Shown: piece after piece, positions 24,954-32,719 of the stretch
How positions within the stretch are numbered: position 1 is the stretch's first letter
Layout of the letters: each line of letters opens with the position of its first letter
Assembly: GCF_030209375.1 (NCBI RefSeq)
Contig: NZ_JARVSC010000002.1
Span: forward strand, 223,601-287,600
Reading direction: 5' to 3'
DNA length: 64,000 nt
From: Plantibacter sp. ME-Dv--P-122b
GTDB lineage: Bacteria > Actinomycetota > Actinomycetes > Actinomycetales > Microbacteriaceae
Notes under the pieces: model-generated
Databases searched by the model: none
What the model was told of the DNA's origin: nothing
What the model saw: the letters and a program-made list of their open reading frames with translations, nothing else
Translations under genes and position numbers: made by a program

Positions 24954-24972
24954 TTAGGTAAGCATGTCCTAA
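24954..24972. promoter_or_regulatory. DtxR/IdeR-type iron box
   Basis: The 19-mer TTAGGTAAGCATGTCCTAA has TTAGG/CCTAA arms and, by eye, agrees with the DtxR/IdeR consensus at about 15 of 19 positions. It lies 50 bp upstream of the siderophore-binding-protein start, in the expected place for Fe(II)-dependent repression of the seven-gene operon running to 16553. Confidence 0.8.
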
Positions 24973-25065
24973 CAGAACGATCGTAGGGCGCATCCGCGCG
25001 CGCCTGCGTCGAGGAACCGACGAGTTCTGTCGCGGATCCGACACGATGATGCGTGCCCGGGTGGA

Positions 25066-25908
25066 TCAGCGCCAGTAGAGCTGGTGGGCGGGGTCCGCCT
25101 GCACCCGTGCTACGTACTCCCGCGGGGTCATGCCGAACCGGGCTCGGAAGCTCGCGGAGAAGGCACTCGAGGACGCGTACCCGCACCGGTGCGCCGCCGC
25201 CCCGATCGGCATGCCGTCGATGATCAGCCGCGCCGCCAGCGTCATCCGGACGCCCGTCCGCCACCGGGCGAAACTCATCCCGGTGTCGTGCTGGAAGATC
25301 CGCAGCACGGTGCGCTCGTGGAGGCCGTGCACGTCGAACAGCTCGCGCGCGCCCCGGAGGTCTCCCGGGTCGGCGAGGATCGCACGGACGAGCGGACGGA
25401 CACGATCGTCGGACGGCATCGGGATCTCGCCCCAGCCGTCCGCCGTCTCCGGCGCGGGCTGCTGCAGCATCTCGATGAGGACCGCCTGCGCGCGGACCCG
25501 GAGGTCGGTCGGCATGTCGTTGATCCCGAGGTGGAGCAACATCTCCTGCACCGCACGCGGGACCAGGACCTGGGTGACGGTCTCGACGGGCGCGATCAGC
25601 GAGGTGGCGGGAAGGTAGGTGTAGCACCCGGTGGAGTCGCGCTCGTGGTGCGCCGTGTGCGGCGTGTGTGCTGGGATCCACACGCCCTGACCCGGTGCGA
25701 GGCGCCACATCGCGTTCGGGAGATGCACCCACACGGTGCCGCGGTAGCACCAGGCGAGCATGGCGTCCGGATGACGGTGCGGTGGCGAGAGCGGGCGACT
25801 CCCGGTGTCCTCGTCGGTGACGACACCGGTGCCCATCAGATACGGTTCGGCGACCGACGACGGATGCTCGGGGCTCGCGTCCCAGTCGACCTGGCTGTAC
25901 GGGCTCAA
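25066..25908 (-). CDS. AraC-family transcriptional regulator
   Basis: 280 residues from a TTG at 25908 with GGAG upstream; an ATG 24 codons later (25836) is the alternative start. The N-terminal half is cupin-like (HRHPDAMLAWCYRGTVWVHLPN). The C-terminal half has the two helix-turn-helices of AraC/XylS proteins, ending with RCGYASSSAFSASFRARFGMTPREYVARV. It is on the same strand as the iron operon and 162 bp upstream of it, like YbtA-type activators that sense siderophores. The link is positional only. No iron box was seen in front of this gene itself. Confidence 0.85.
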   Translation of the reverse strand: MSPYSQVDWDASPEHPSSVAEPYLMGTGVVTDEDTGSRPLSPPHRHPDAMLAWCYRGTVWVHLPNAMWRLAPGQGVWIPAHTPHTAHHERDSTGCYTYLPATSLIAPVETVTQVLVPRAVQEMLLHLGINDMPTDLRVRAQAVLIEMLQQPAPETADGWGEIPMPSDDRVRPLVRAILADPGDLRGARELFDVHGLHERTVLRIFQHDTGMSFARWRTGVRMTLAARLIIDGMPIGAAAHRCGYASSSAFSASFRARFGMTPREYVARVQADPAHQLYWR

Positions 25909-26086
25909 CGAGCGCTCCGCGCTGTGCGACCGTCCACGTCATCGTGACGCCGTGTCGCTGAGCCTGCCATGTCCGCCATGCTAGCGGGCCGGTCCTCGCC
26001 GGCGGCTTGCCGCGATGACCCGCAGACGGGACACTGGGGTCGCTGCATGGACGTCATGAGCGGGATCTTCGGGGGAAGGAGCAGCG

Positions 26087-26971
26087 ATGACCGCTGCACC
26101 GGGATGGTACGAGGCGGGGACGCCGGGCAAGCTGCGCTGGTGGGATGGAACGCAGTGGACCGCTCAGGAGGCCGACGCCGCGCCACCGGTGCAGCAGCTG
26201 ATGCCGGTCGCACATCGGGCGCCGACTTCGATGGCGTCACCGTCGCAGCTGCCGTCCGGACCGCAGCTGGGCTGGTATCCGACGGGGCCGGATCAGCTCC
26301 GATGGTGGGACGGCTCGCACTGGACGGGGCTCAGGGTCAAGAACGGGAAGCCCGGGACCGATTGGGCGACCACGGAGCAGCCGAGCTTGGCCTGGGTGTT
26401 CGGCTCGGTCTTCCTCGTGCTGGCGATCGCGCAGTTCAGCCTCGGCGCGCTGTCCAGCCACCTGTCGTTCAACGGATTCCCGATGCTCCTCCTGACGCTG
26501 CTCTGGTTCGGCATCGCCGCCCAGACGACCGCCGTACGGCGGATCCCGCAACCGGTCGGCGCGCCGGTGGTCATCGACGTGGTCCGTCCATTGCCAGGTG
26601 AGCACGACGGTCCCGGTGCCGGTTGGTACTCCGTGTCGCCGCGGGCGACGAGGTGGTGGACCGGCTCTCGCTGGGCCCAGTACGTCGGAACCCAGTACGG
26701 CATCCGGCCGACGTTCCATGGAGCGCGCGCGTTCCGCACCTATCTCGTCATGTCCTGGGTCGTCCTCGGGATCGGTGTGCTCGCCTTGGCCGTCGGTGTG
26801 GTGATCCTCGTCAACAGCAGCGGCGACGGCTACGGCTTCCTCGGAGGGTTGATCGGCGGCATCGTCGTCGGTGGCGGTGTCCTGTTCGCGGTCCTCGGCG
26901 GGGTGCTCCTGATCATGTCGCGGATACAGCGCCGGCTCCTGCTGCTCCCGGAGCAGCCGCCCGGGCGCTGA
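26087..26971 (+). CDS. membrane protein with repeated DUF2510 domains
   Basis: 294 residues. Two clear DUF2510 units occur near the N terminus (GWYEAGTPGKLRWWDGTQWT and GWYPTGPDQLRWWDGSHWT) and a third, GWYSVSPRATRWWTGSRW, lies at about 177-195. A helical hairpin separates units two and three, and two further hydrophobic segments end the protein. AAGGAGCAGCG before the ATG is a strong ribosome site. DUF2510 is common in actinobacteria and its function is unknown. It stands alone between the AraC gene and thioredoxin. Confidence 0.85.
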   Translation: MTAAPGWYEAGTPGKLRWWDGTQWTAQEADAAPPVQQLMPVAHRAPTSMASPSQLPSGPQLGWYPTGPDQLRWWDGSHWTGLRVKNGKPGTDWATTEQPSLAWVFGSVFLVLAIAQFSLGALSSHLSFNGFPMLLLTLLWFGIAAQTTAVRRIPQPVGAPVVIDVVRPLPGEHDGPGAGWYSVSPRATRWWTGSRWAQYVGTQYGIRPTFHGARAFRTYLVMSWVVLGIGVLALAVGVVILVNSSGDGYGFLGGLIGGIVVGGGVLFAVLGGVLLIMSRIQRRLLLLPEQPPGR

Positions 26972-27013
26972 CCGCGGCGCGGTACAAGGGGAGGGCAGCC
27001 CGTCGTCCGCGGG

Positions 27014-27019
27014 TAGGCT
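27014..27019 (+). promoter_or_regulatory. -10 element TAGGCT of the thioredoxin gene
   Basis: TAGGCT 48 nt upstream of the thioredoxin ATG fits the TANNNT -10 boxes seen elsewhere in this window. It would give a leader of about 40 nt ending in the GAAGG ribosome site. No good -35 is visible. Confidence 0.4.
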
Positions 27020-27066
27020 CGTCAGTCGGATGCGACGCGTCCGACCACCGATCCGAAGGGCACACG

Positions 27067-27444
27067 ATGACCACGCAGGAACTCACCATCTCGAACTTCG
27101 AGGACACCGTGTCGGCCGAGGGCATCGTCCTGGTCGACTTCTGGGCCGAGTGGTGCGGCCCGTGCAAGGCTTTCGGGCCCGTCTTCGAGCAGTCGAGCGA
27201 GACGCACCAGGACGTCGTGTTCACCAAGGTCGACACGGAGGCGAACCAGGAGCTCGCGAGCGGGATGCAGATCACGTCGATCCCGACGCTCATGGCGTTC
27301 CGCGACGGCGTGCTCGTCTTCTCGCAGGCCGGTGCCCTCCCCGCGCCGGCACTCGAGGACCTCATCTCGCAGGTGCGCGGTCTCGACATGTCCGAGGTGC
27401 ACGCCGCCATCGCAGCGGCGAAGGCCGAGGCACAGGCCGAGTAG
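27067..27444 (+). CDS. thioredoxin
   Basis: 125 residues. The active site WCGPC occupies residues 29-33 in VDFWAEWCGPCKAFGPVFE, and the cis-proline motif is ITSIPTLMAFRDG. A charged, alanine-rich tail of about 20 residues (EVHAAIAAAKAEAQAE) extends past the fold. GAAGG sits just upstream of the ATG; the frame is open upstream but that part lacks thioredoxin character. It is a cytoplasmic disulfide reductase. It is not in an operon; the next gene converges 20 bp away. Confidence 0.93.
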   Translation: MTTQELTISNFEDTVSAEGIVLVDFWAEWCGPCKAFGPVFEQSSETHQDVVFTKVDTEANQELASGMQITSIPTLMAFRDGVLVFSQAGALPAPALEDLISQVRGLDMSEVHAAIAAAKAEAQAE

Positions 27445-27464
27445 CCGACGTCCTGAAGAGGCGG

Positions 27465-29855
27465 TCAGTCTTCCAGATCGCCGGGCGGACGCGCGAACTC
27501 GAACCGGTGGACACCGGGCTCGTCGAGCCTGATCCGCCGCCGCCCGGCCGGCGCGCCGTCCTCCAGCCGGGTCGGCAGTGCACCGCCAGGGCTCGTGATG
27601 GTGATCGTCGAGCCGTCGTCCGGCAGCTCGACGAGCACGCCGCCGGCCGTGAGCAGCAGGGTCGCCGCGACGGGGTGGTGACGGCTCCACTCGACATCCA
27701 CGACGTGTCCACCCCGGACCCGGAACCCTCGGAACCGTCCCGCCGACCACGCTGCCGGGAGGGTCGGCAGCAGCGACAGGACATCGCCGTGCCCCTGGAC
27801 GAGCAGTTCGACGACACCGGCCGTCCCGCCCAGGTTGCCGTCGATCTGGAACACGTCGTCGAGGTCGCCCATCGGGTGCAGGTCGAGCAGCGATGCCGAT
27901 GACAGCGGACCGAGCAGCGTGTCGAGCGCCTCGGACGCGAGCCCTGGATCACGGAGTCGTGCAGCCAGGCAGAGGACCCAGGCCATGCTCCACCCGGTTC
28001 CGCCACCGCCGTGCGCGAGTCTCCGCCGCAGTGCGCGTCGGGCCGCCTCGAAGTGCTCGGGCGTGTCCGATTCGGTGATCCGTGTCCCCGGGTACAGGCC
28101 GTACAGGTGGGAGAGGTGCCGGTGGCCGGGCTCGGTCGGCTCCCGCTCCTCGGCCCACTCCAAGAGCGTTCCGTCGCGGCCGACCTGCGGCAGTCGCAGG
28201 GTGGTCAAAGAGTCGCGCGCCCGAGCCAGGAGCCCGACGTCCGCGATGCGGTCGCCGACCCGCTCCGCGAGGGCGAGGTACTCGCGGAGGCACTCGTGCA
28301 CCAGCTCCTGGTCCATCGCCGCGCCGGCAGTCACCGCCGCCGTGTGACCCGCGTCGACCACGTACCGGTTCTCCGGTGAGGTCGACGGACTCACGACCAG
28401 CGAACCGGCGACATCCGTGACGAGCATCCCCAGGACGAACGAGACCACCGGCTCGACGGTCTGCAGCACGGCGACGCGCGCGACGTGATCAGCACCGCCG
28501 TCGTCCAGACGGCGGTGGAGGTGCGCGACGAGCCAGGGGAGCGCGCTCGGCCAGTTCGCCCAGTGCGCGTCGAGCGGCACGGCGTCCGTGTGCCGCCAGA
28601 GGTCGCTGTTGTGGTGCGCTGCAGCCCCGTCGAGGCCGTAGGACTCGCCGGCGGTGCGCCGCCCGGCGTCCACCAGTTCGCCGATGAACCGGGTGAGTGG
28701 CTCGACCAGGTCACCGAGGCCGGTGCTCTCCGCCGGCCAGTAGTTCATCTGGAGGTTGATGTTGGTGGTGAAGTTCGCGCTCCAAGGTGGCCTGACCTGA
28801 TCGTTCCAGACCCCCTGGAGGTTCGCCGGCTCACTCCCCGGTCGGGAGCTGCCGATGAGGAGCGCCCGACCGAGGTCGAAGTAGCGCTCCGCGAGGTCGG
28901 CCGACGTGGACGCGGATGCCGAGAGGTCCAGGTCGACGCGGTCGAAGAGCGACCGGTGGTCGGCCACGTGCCGTTCGAGCAGTGCTTGCCCGGTTCGCCG
29001 CAGTGCACGCGAGACCGTCGCCCGGGTGTGCTCCAGCAGCGTGGCCGGGGCGCCCACCGGCCGATCTCGCCACCCACGGTGCCCGGAACGGGCACCGGCG
29101 ACGAGGCGGAAGCCGCCCGGGATCGGCTGCACCGCGACCGCCAGCGCCCAGGCCATGCCGGCGTCGACGAACCCGTCGGCGTCCGGGACGTCGGTCGGGT
29201 ACCTGACGGCCTCGTGATCGTCACCGCCGAGATACGAGGGTCGCACACTCGCCGGCGCACGGCCGGCCGCCGACCACCATCGGATGGCGCCGACCGTGCG
29301 CTCCTCCGTCGTCGACGGGTGCGGCGTCGCGAACCCGACCCTCGGTTCACGGACACCGTCGCCCAGTAGCTCGACGACCAGCACGTCGTCCACCGCCGAT
29401 ACGAACGCGCGGAGCGTGACCGCCGCGCCACCGCACGTGGACGTCGTCTCGACGACGCCGCGCGCGAGATCGGCGGTCCGTGTCGAGCGCGAACCGTCCT
29501 CGGGTGACGCGTAATCGACCGTGAGGCGGCCGAGCGGCTGGAAGGATTCGGTGAACGTGGCCCCGCGCAGGGCAGCCGCGCGGGCGTCGGCCGTGACGGG
29601 ATCGTTGTCGGCGATCGCTCGGCGCACGGACTCGAGCGGGCTGGGCCGGGGTCGGAGTGCCAGCCCACCGCCCGGGCGTCGCGGACCTCCCGACCACAAC
29701 GTGTCCAGGGAGAGGTCGATGCCCTCCCGTCCGGGCACCCCGTCGAGAGCCGCGCCCAACGTCCCGTTCCCGATGAGGAACCGATCGACGAACCGGGCGG
29801 CCGGTCCGTCGAGCTCGATTCGATGACGCTCGACGTCTTGCTTTCGGTGGTCCAT
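27465..29855 (-). CDS. GH95 family glycosidase (alpha-L-fucosidase or alpha-L-galactosidase)
   Basis: 796 residues, normal GH95 length, without signal peptide. The N terminus has the family's FLIGNGTLGAALDGVPGREGI and LDTLWSGGPR. The central catalytic (alpha/alpha)6 domain carries NFTTNINLQMNYWPAESTGL, and the C-terminal part HRHLSHLYGLYPGTRI and NLGGTAGVVELLVQ. The ATG at 29855 shares one base with the upstream stop (TGATG). GH95 enzymes remove terminal alpha-1,2-L-fucose or L-galactose, as on xyloglucan side chains. It is the last gene of the minus-strand glycan arm, so the imported oligosaccharide may carry fucose or L-galactose. Confidence 0.88.
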   Translation of the reverse strand: MDHRKQDVERHRIELDGPAARFVDRFLIGNGTLGAALDGVPGREGIDLSLDTLWSGGPRRPGGGLALRPRPSPLESVRRAIADNDPVTADARAAALRGATFTESFQPLGRLTVDYASPEDGSRSTRTADLARGVVETTSTCGGAAVTLRAFVSAVDDVLVVELLGDGVREPRVGFATPHPSTTEERTVGAIRWWSAAGRAPASVRPSYLGGDDHEAVRYPTDVPDADGFVDAGMAWALAVAVQPIPGGFRLVAGARSGHRGWRDRPVGAPATLLEHTRATVSRALRRTGQALLERHVADHRSLFDRVDLDLSASASTSADLAERYFDLGRALLIGSSRPGSEPANLQGVWNDQVRPPWSANFTTNINLQMNYWPAESTGLGDLVEPLTRFIGELVDAGRRTAGESYGLDGAAAHHNSDLWRHTDAVPLDAHWANWPSALPWLVAHLHRRLDDGGADHVARVAVLQTVEPVVSFVLGMLVTDVAGSLVVSPSTSPENRYVVDAGHTAAVTAGAAMDQELVHECLREYLALAERVGDRIADVGLLARARDSLTTLRLPQVGRDGTLLEWAEEREPTEPGHRHLSHLYGLYPGTRITESDTPEHFEAARRALRRRLAHGGGGTGWSMAWVLCLAARLRDPGLASEALDTLLGPLSSASLLDLHPMGDLDDVFQIDGNLGGTAGVVELLVQGHGDVLSLLPTLPAAWSAGRFRGFRVRGGHVVDVEWSRHHPVAATLLLTAGGVLVELPDDGSTITITSPGGALPTRLEDGAPAGRRRIRLDEPGVHRFEFARPPGDLED

Positions 29856-31153
29856 CAGCGGTCGAGTCGGAGCAGCACGGCACCGTGAGCGGGCAGGGAC
29901 GTGTCGACGGCGCCGTCGACGACCGGCATCGGGCGACCACTCCACAGCTCGGTGACGGACGCTCGATCGGCGCAACCGAGATCGGCCAGGTGCACCCGCA
30001 GCTCGGTGTCCGCATCGCCGAGCCAGAACACCGCGCGCCACTGCGTCTCGCCGAGCTCAGCCGCCCAGACGACGAGGTCGCCGTCACGGATGATCTCCCG
30101 GCTCCCGTCGCTACCGAGCAGCGCGAGCACGTCCGGGTTGGTCAGGAGTGCGAGCGTGTGGGCCGGGGTGTCCGGGAGGTGGCCGCCGAAGAAGAGCGGC
30201 GACCGGGCGATGCACCAGAGCGTCATGAGCGTCTGCTGCTCGGCCGGGGTGAGGCGGCTGAGCCGGTCCGAACCGACGTGGGCCCGGATGCCGATCCGCC
30301 CGAGCGGGAGCATGTCCGCATCGGCCCACGCCCCCGGGCGCTGGAGGGGCGCCCAGCGAGCCAGGCGTTGGAACTGTTCGAGCACCGCCGACCAGTCGTC
30401 CCAGAGATCGTCGGAGATCCGCCACAGCTGGGCCGTCGATCGAAGGGTGTCGAGGTGCTCGGTGGAGAGTCGCTTCCCCGGCGACAGGCTGAGCACCATG
30501 GGTCTGCCGGTCGCATCGATGGCTCGCGAGATGGCCTCGATCTCGGCGGTCTGGATCGGTGGGTAGAGCACATCGTCGAGCTTGATGAGGTCGACACCCC
30601 ACTCGGCGAGCTGCAGCATGACCGAGTCGTAGTAGGCCTGTGCGCCCGGGGCGGTCATGTCGACGCCGACGTTGTCGGGGTTCCACGGGCAGACGTTGGA
30701 CGGATCGGCGATCTCCCCGCAGCGGGCCGTCGAGCCGAGGATCGGTAGGTCGAGGTCGACGGCCAGACGCGGCACGCCGCGCATGAGGTGCACTCCGAAG
30801 CGGAGCCCGAGCGCGTGCACGCGGTCGGCGAGCGCGCGGAAGCCGCCGGACGCCGCAGACGGGAACCGGTTCGGAGCGGGTTGCGGTCGACCCCAGGCGT
30901 CGAGCGTCGGCTGGGAGACACGCTCGTAGTCGCCGGCCCCTGGGGCCGATTCGTACCACTGGATGTCGACGACCACCGTGTCCCAACCGACGGGCAGCAG
31001 GTGCTCGGCCAGGAAGGCCGCGTTGGCGAGTACCTCGGCCTCCGTGACGGACCCACCGAAGCAGTCCCAGCTGTTCCAGCCCATCGGTGGACGGCTCGCC
31101 AGCGCACGACGTGCTGCACGCATCGCGGTGACCGCGACCTCCACCTCGCTCAT
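29855..31153 (-). CDS. GH27-like glycosidase (alpha-galactosidase or beta-L-arabinopyranosidase-like)
   Basis: 432 residues, no signal peptide. MGWNSWDCFGG at residues 24-34 is the GH27 N-terminal signature. The nucleophile is expected in DLIKLDDVLYP (about D193) and the acid/base in WRISDDLWDDW (about D248-D249). The usual substrate-pocket motif DDCW is replaced by DIQW (about 63-66), so classic alpha-galactosidase specificity should not be assumed. The ATG at 31153 overlaps the GH51 stop by 4 nt. In an arabinose-rich locus beta-L-arabinopyranosidase activity is worth considering. Confidence 0.8.
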   Translation of the reverse strand: MSEVEVAVTAMRAARRALASRPPMGWNSWDCFGGSVTEAEVLANAAFLAEHLLPVGWDTVVVDIQWYESAPGAGDYERVSQPTLDAWGRPQPAPNRFPSAASGGFRALADRVHALGLRFGVHLMRGVPRLAVDLDLPILGSTARCGEIADPSNVCPWNPDNVGVDMTAPGAQAYYDSVMLQLAEWGVDLIKLDDVLYPPIQTAEIEAISRAIDATGRPMVLSLSPGKRLSTEHLDTLRSTAQLWRISDDLWDDWSAVLEQFQRLARWAPLQRPGAWADADMLPLGRIGIRAHVGSDRLSRLTPAEQQTLMTLWCIARSPLFFGGHLPDTPAHTLALLTNPDVLALLGSDGSREIIRDGDLVVWAAELGETQWRAVFWLGDADTELRVHLADLGCADRASVTELWSGRPMPVVDGAVDTSLPAHGAVLLRLDR

Positions 31154-32682
31154 GATGCGACCTGAGCCGTGATCGTGGCGAACGAGTGCGGTGGCAGTGT
31201 GACGCGAAGGCCCGTCGGTGTGACGTCGAGACCCGTGAGCGGTCGCGGTGACACGGCGTCGGTCTCTCCGGGACGGTTGTGCGCGTCGGGCCGTGCGGCG
31301 GTGAGCAGTCGCCCGTGTGGCTCGACCACGGACCCGCCACGGACGTCGATCTCGACGACGAGTGGTGCGTCGAGGTCGACGTTCGTCAGCGAGCAATGGA
31401 GGACGGCGTCCTTGACGCTCGCCGAGGCCGAGACGGTCGGGATCCCACCCGCGTGGGCGGCCTCGGCGTCGCGGACCGGCCCGACCACGTGCGTCGGGAG
31501 GGACGTGGCGTCCTGGTGCGGACTGTTCATCTCGAAGACGTGGAAGGTGGGCGTCCGGACCATCTCGCCGCCGTCGGGATCGGTCAGGAGCATCGCCTGC
31601 AGGACGTTGACCGTCTGCGCGATGTTGGCCATGCGCAGCCGGCCCGCGAATCGGTGGAACACGTCGAAGTGCCAGGCCGCGACCATGGCGTCGCGGATGG
31701 TGTTCTGCTGGAACAGGTGCCCGGGGTGCGTGCCCGGCTCGACGTCCCACCACGTGCCCCACTCGTCGAGCACCATGCCGAACCGTTCCTCAGGGTCGTA
31801 GACGTCCATGACGGCGGCGTGCGACGACAGCAGCTGCTCGACACCCTGTGCCGCGGCGATCGTGCTCCAGTACTCCGCGGCGTCGAACGCGGTGGCACTG
31901 CCCTTCGCCTTCCAGCTGCCACCGATCGTGTAGTAGTGCACCGAGACGGCCTCCCAGGGCGTCGCTGAGAACGGGTGGGTGGCCACGTCGGCGACGACCT
32001 CCATCAGCGTCTTCGTCCAGGCCACGTCGAACCCGTCGGCACCGGCGGCGACCCGGTAGAGCGGGACCTTCCCGCCGCTCTCGCAGAAGGTGCCGAACTG
32101 GCGTGCCAGGTCCGCGTACGCGCCGGCGCGTAGGTTGCCACCGCACCCCCAGGGTTCGTTGCCCAAGCCCCAGAACGGGACGTCCCAGGGTTCCTCCCGA
32201 CCGTTCGCGCGCCGCAGTTCGGCCATCGGGGTCTCCCCGGCGCCGGTCAGGTACTCGATCCAGTCGGCCATCTCCTGCACCGTGCCCGAGCCCAGGTTGC
32301 CCGAGACGTAGGCATCGGCGCCGAGGAGTTCGCACAGCTCCATGAACTCGTGGGTGCCGAACGCGTTGGTCTCGCTCGTCCCACCCCACTGCGTGTTGAT
32401 GAGCTTCGGGCGGTCCTCGCGAGGTCCGATGCCGCTCGTCCAGTGGTAACGATCCGCGAAGCAGCCGCCCGGCCAGCGGAGGTTCGGGATGCGCAGTTCG
32501 CGGAGCGCCTCCACGACGTCGAGCCGGATACCGCCGACGTTCGGCACGGACGAGTCCTCGCCGACCCAGAAGCCGTCGTAGATGCCGCGCCCGAGGTGTT
32601 CCGCGAAGTGGCCGTAGACGTGTCGACTGATCGTGGGGCCCGGCCGGTCGAGGTCGACGGTGACGGTCGCAGTGGAGTGCAT
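31150..32682 (-). CDS. abfA: GH51 alpha-L-arabinofuranosidase
   Basis: 510 residues, the typical length for intracellular GH51 enzymes, with no signal peptide. GHFAEHLGRGIYDGFWVG and LRWPGGCFADRYHW are family signatures. The acid/base is E176 in WGLGNEPWGCGGN and the nucleophile is E307 in VLDEWGTWW. It removes terminal alpha-L-arabinofuranose from arabino-oligosaccharides in the cytoplasm. It lies 37 bp after the GH36 gene and overlaps the GH27 gene, in one minus-strand operon. Confidence 0.93.
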   Translation of the reverse strand: MHSTATVTVDLDRPGPTISRHVYGHFAEHLGRGIYDGFWVGEDSSVPNVGGIRLDVVEALRELRIPNLRWPGGCFADRYHWTSGIGPREDRPKLINTQWGGTSETNAFGTHEFMELCELLGADAYVSGNLGSGTVQEMADWIEYLTGAGETPMAELRRANGREEPWDVPFWGLGNEPWGCGGNLRAGAYADLARQFGTFCESGGKVPLYRVAAGADGFDVAWTKTLMEVVADVATHPFSATPWEAVSVHYYTIGGSWKAKGSATAFDAAEYWSTIAAAQGVEQLLSSHAAVMDVYDPEERFGMVLDEWGTWWDVEPGTHPGHLFQQNTIRDAMVAAWHFDVFHRFAGRLRMANIAQTVNVLQAMLLTDPDGGEMVRTPTFHVFEMNSPHQDATSLPTHVVGPVRDAEAAHAGGIPTVSASASVKDAVLHCSLTNVDLDAPLVVEIDVRGGSVVEPHGRLLTAARPDAHNRPGETDAVSPRPLTGLDVTPTGLRVTLPPHSFATITAQVAS

Positions 32683-32719
32683 GGCTGATGTGGTCCTGTT
32701 CTGTGCAGCGGGTCGTGGA

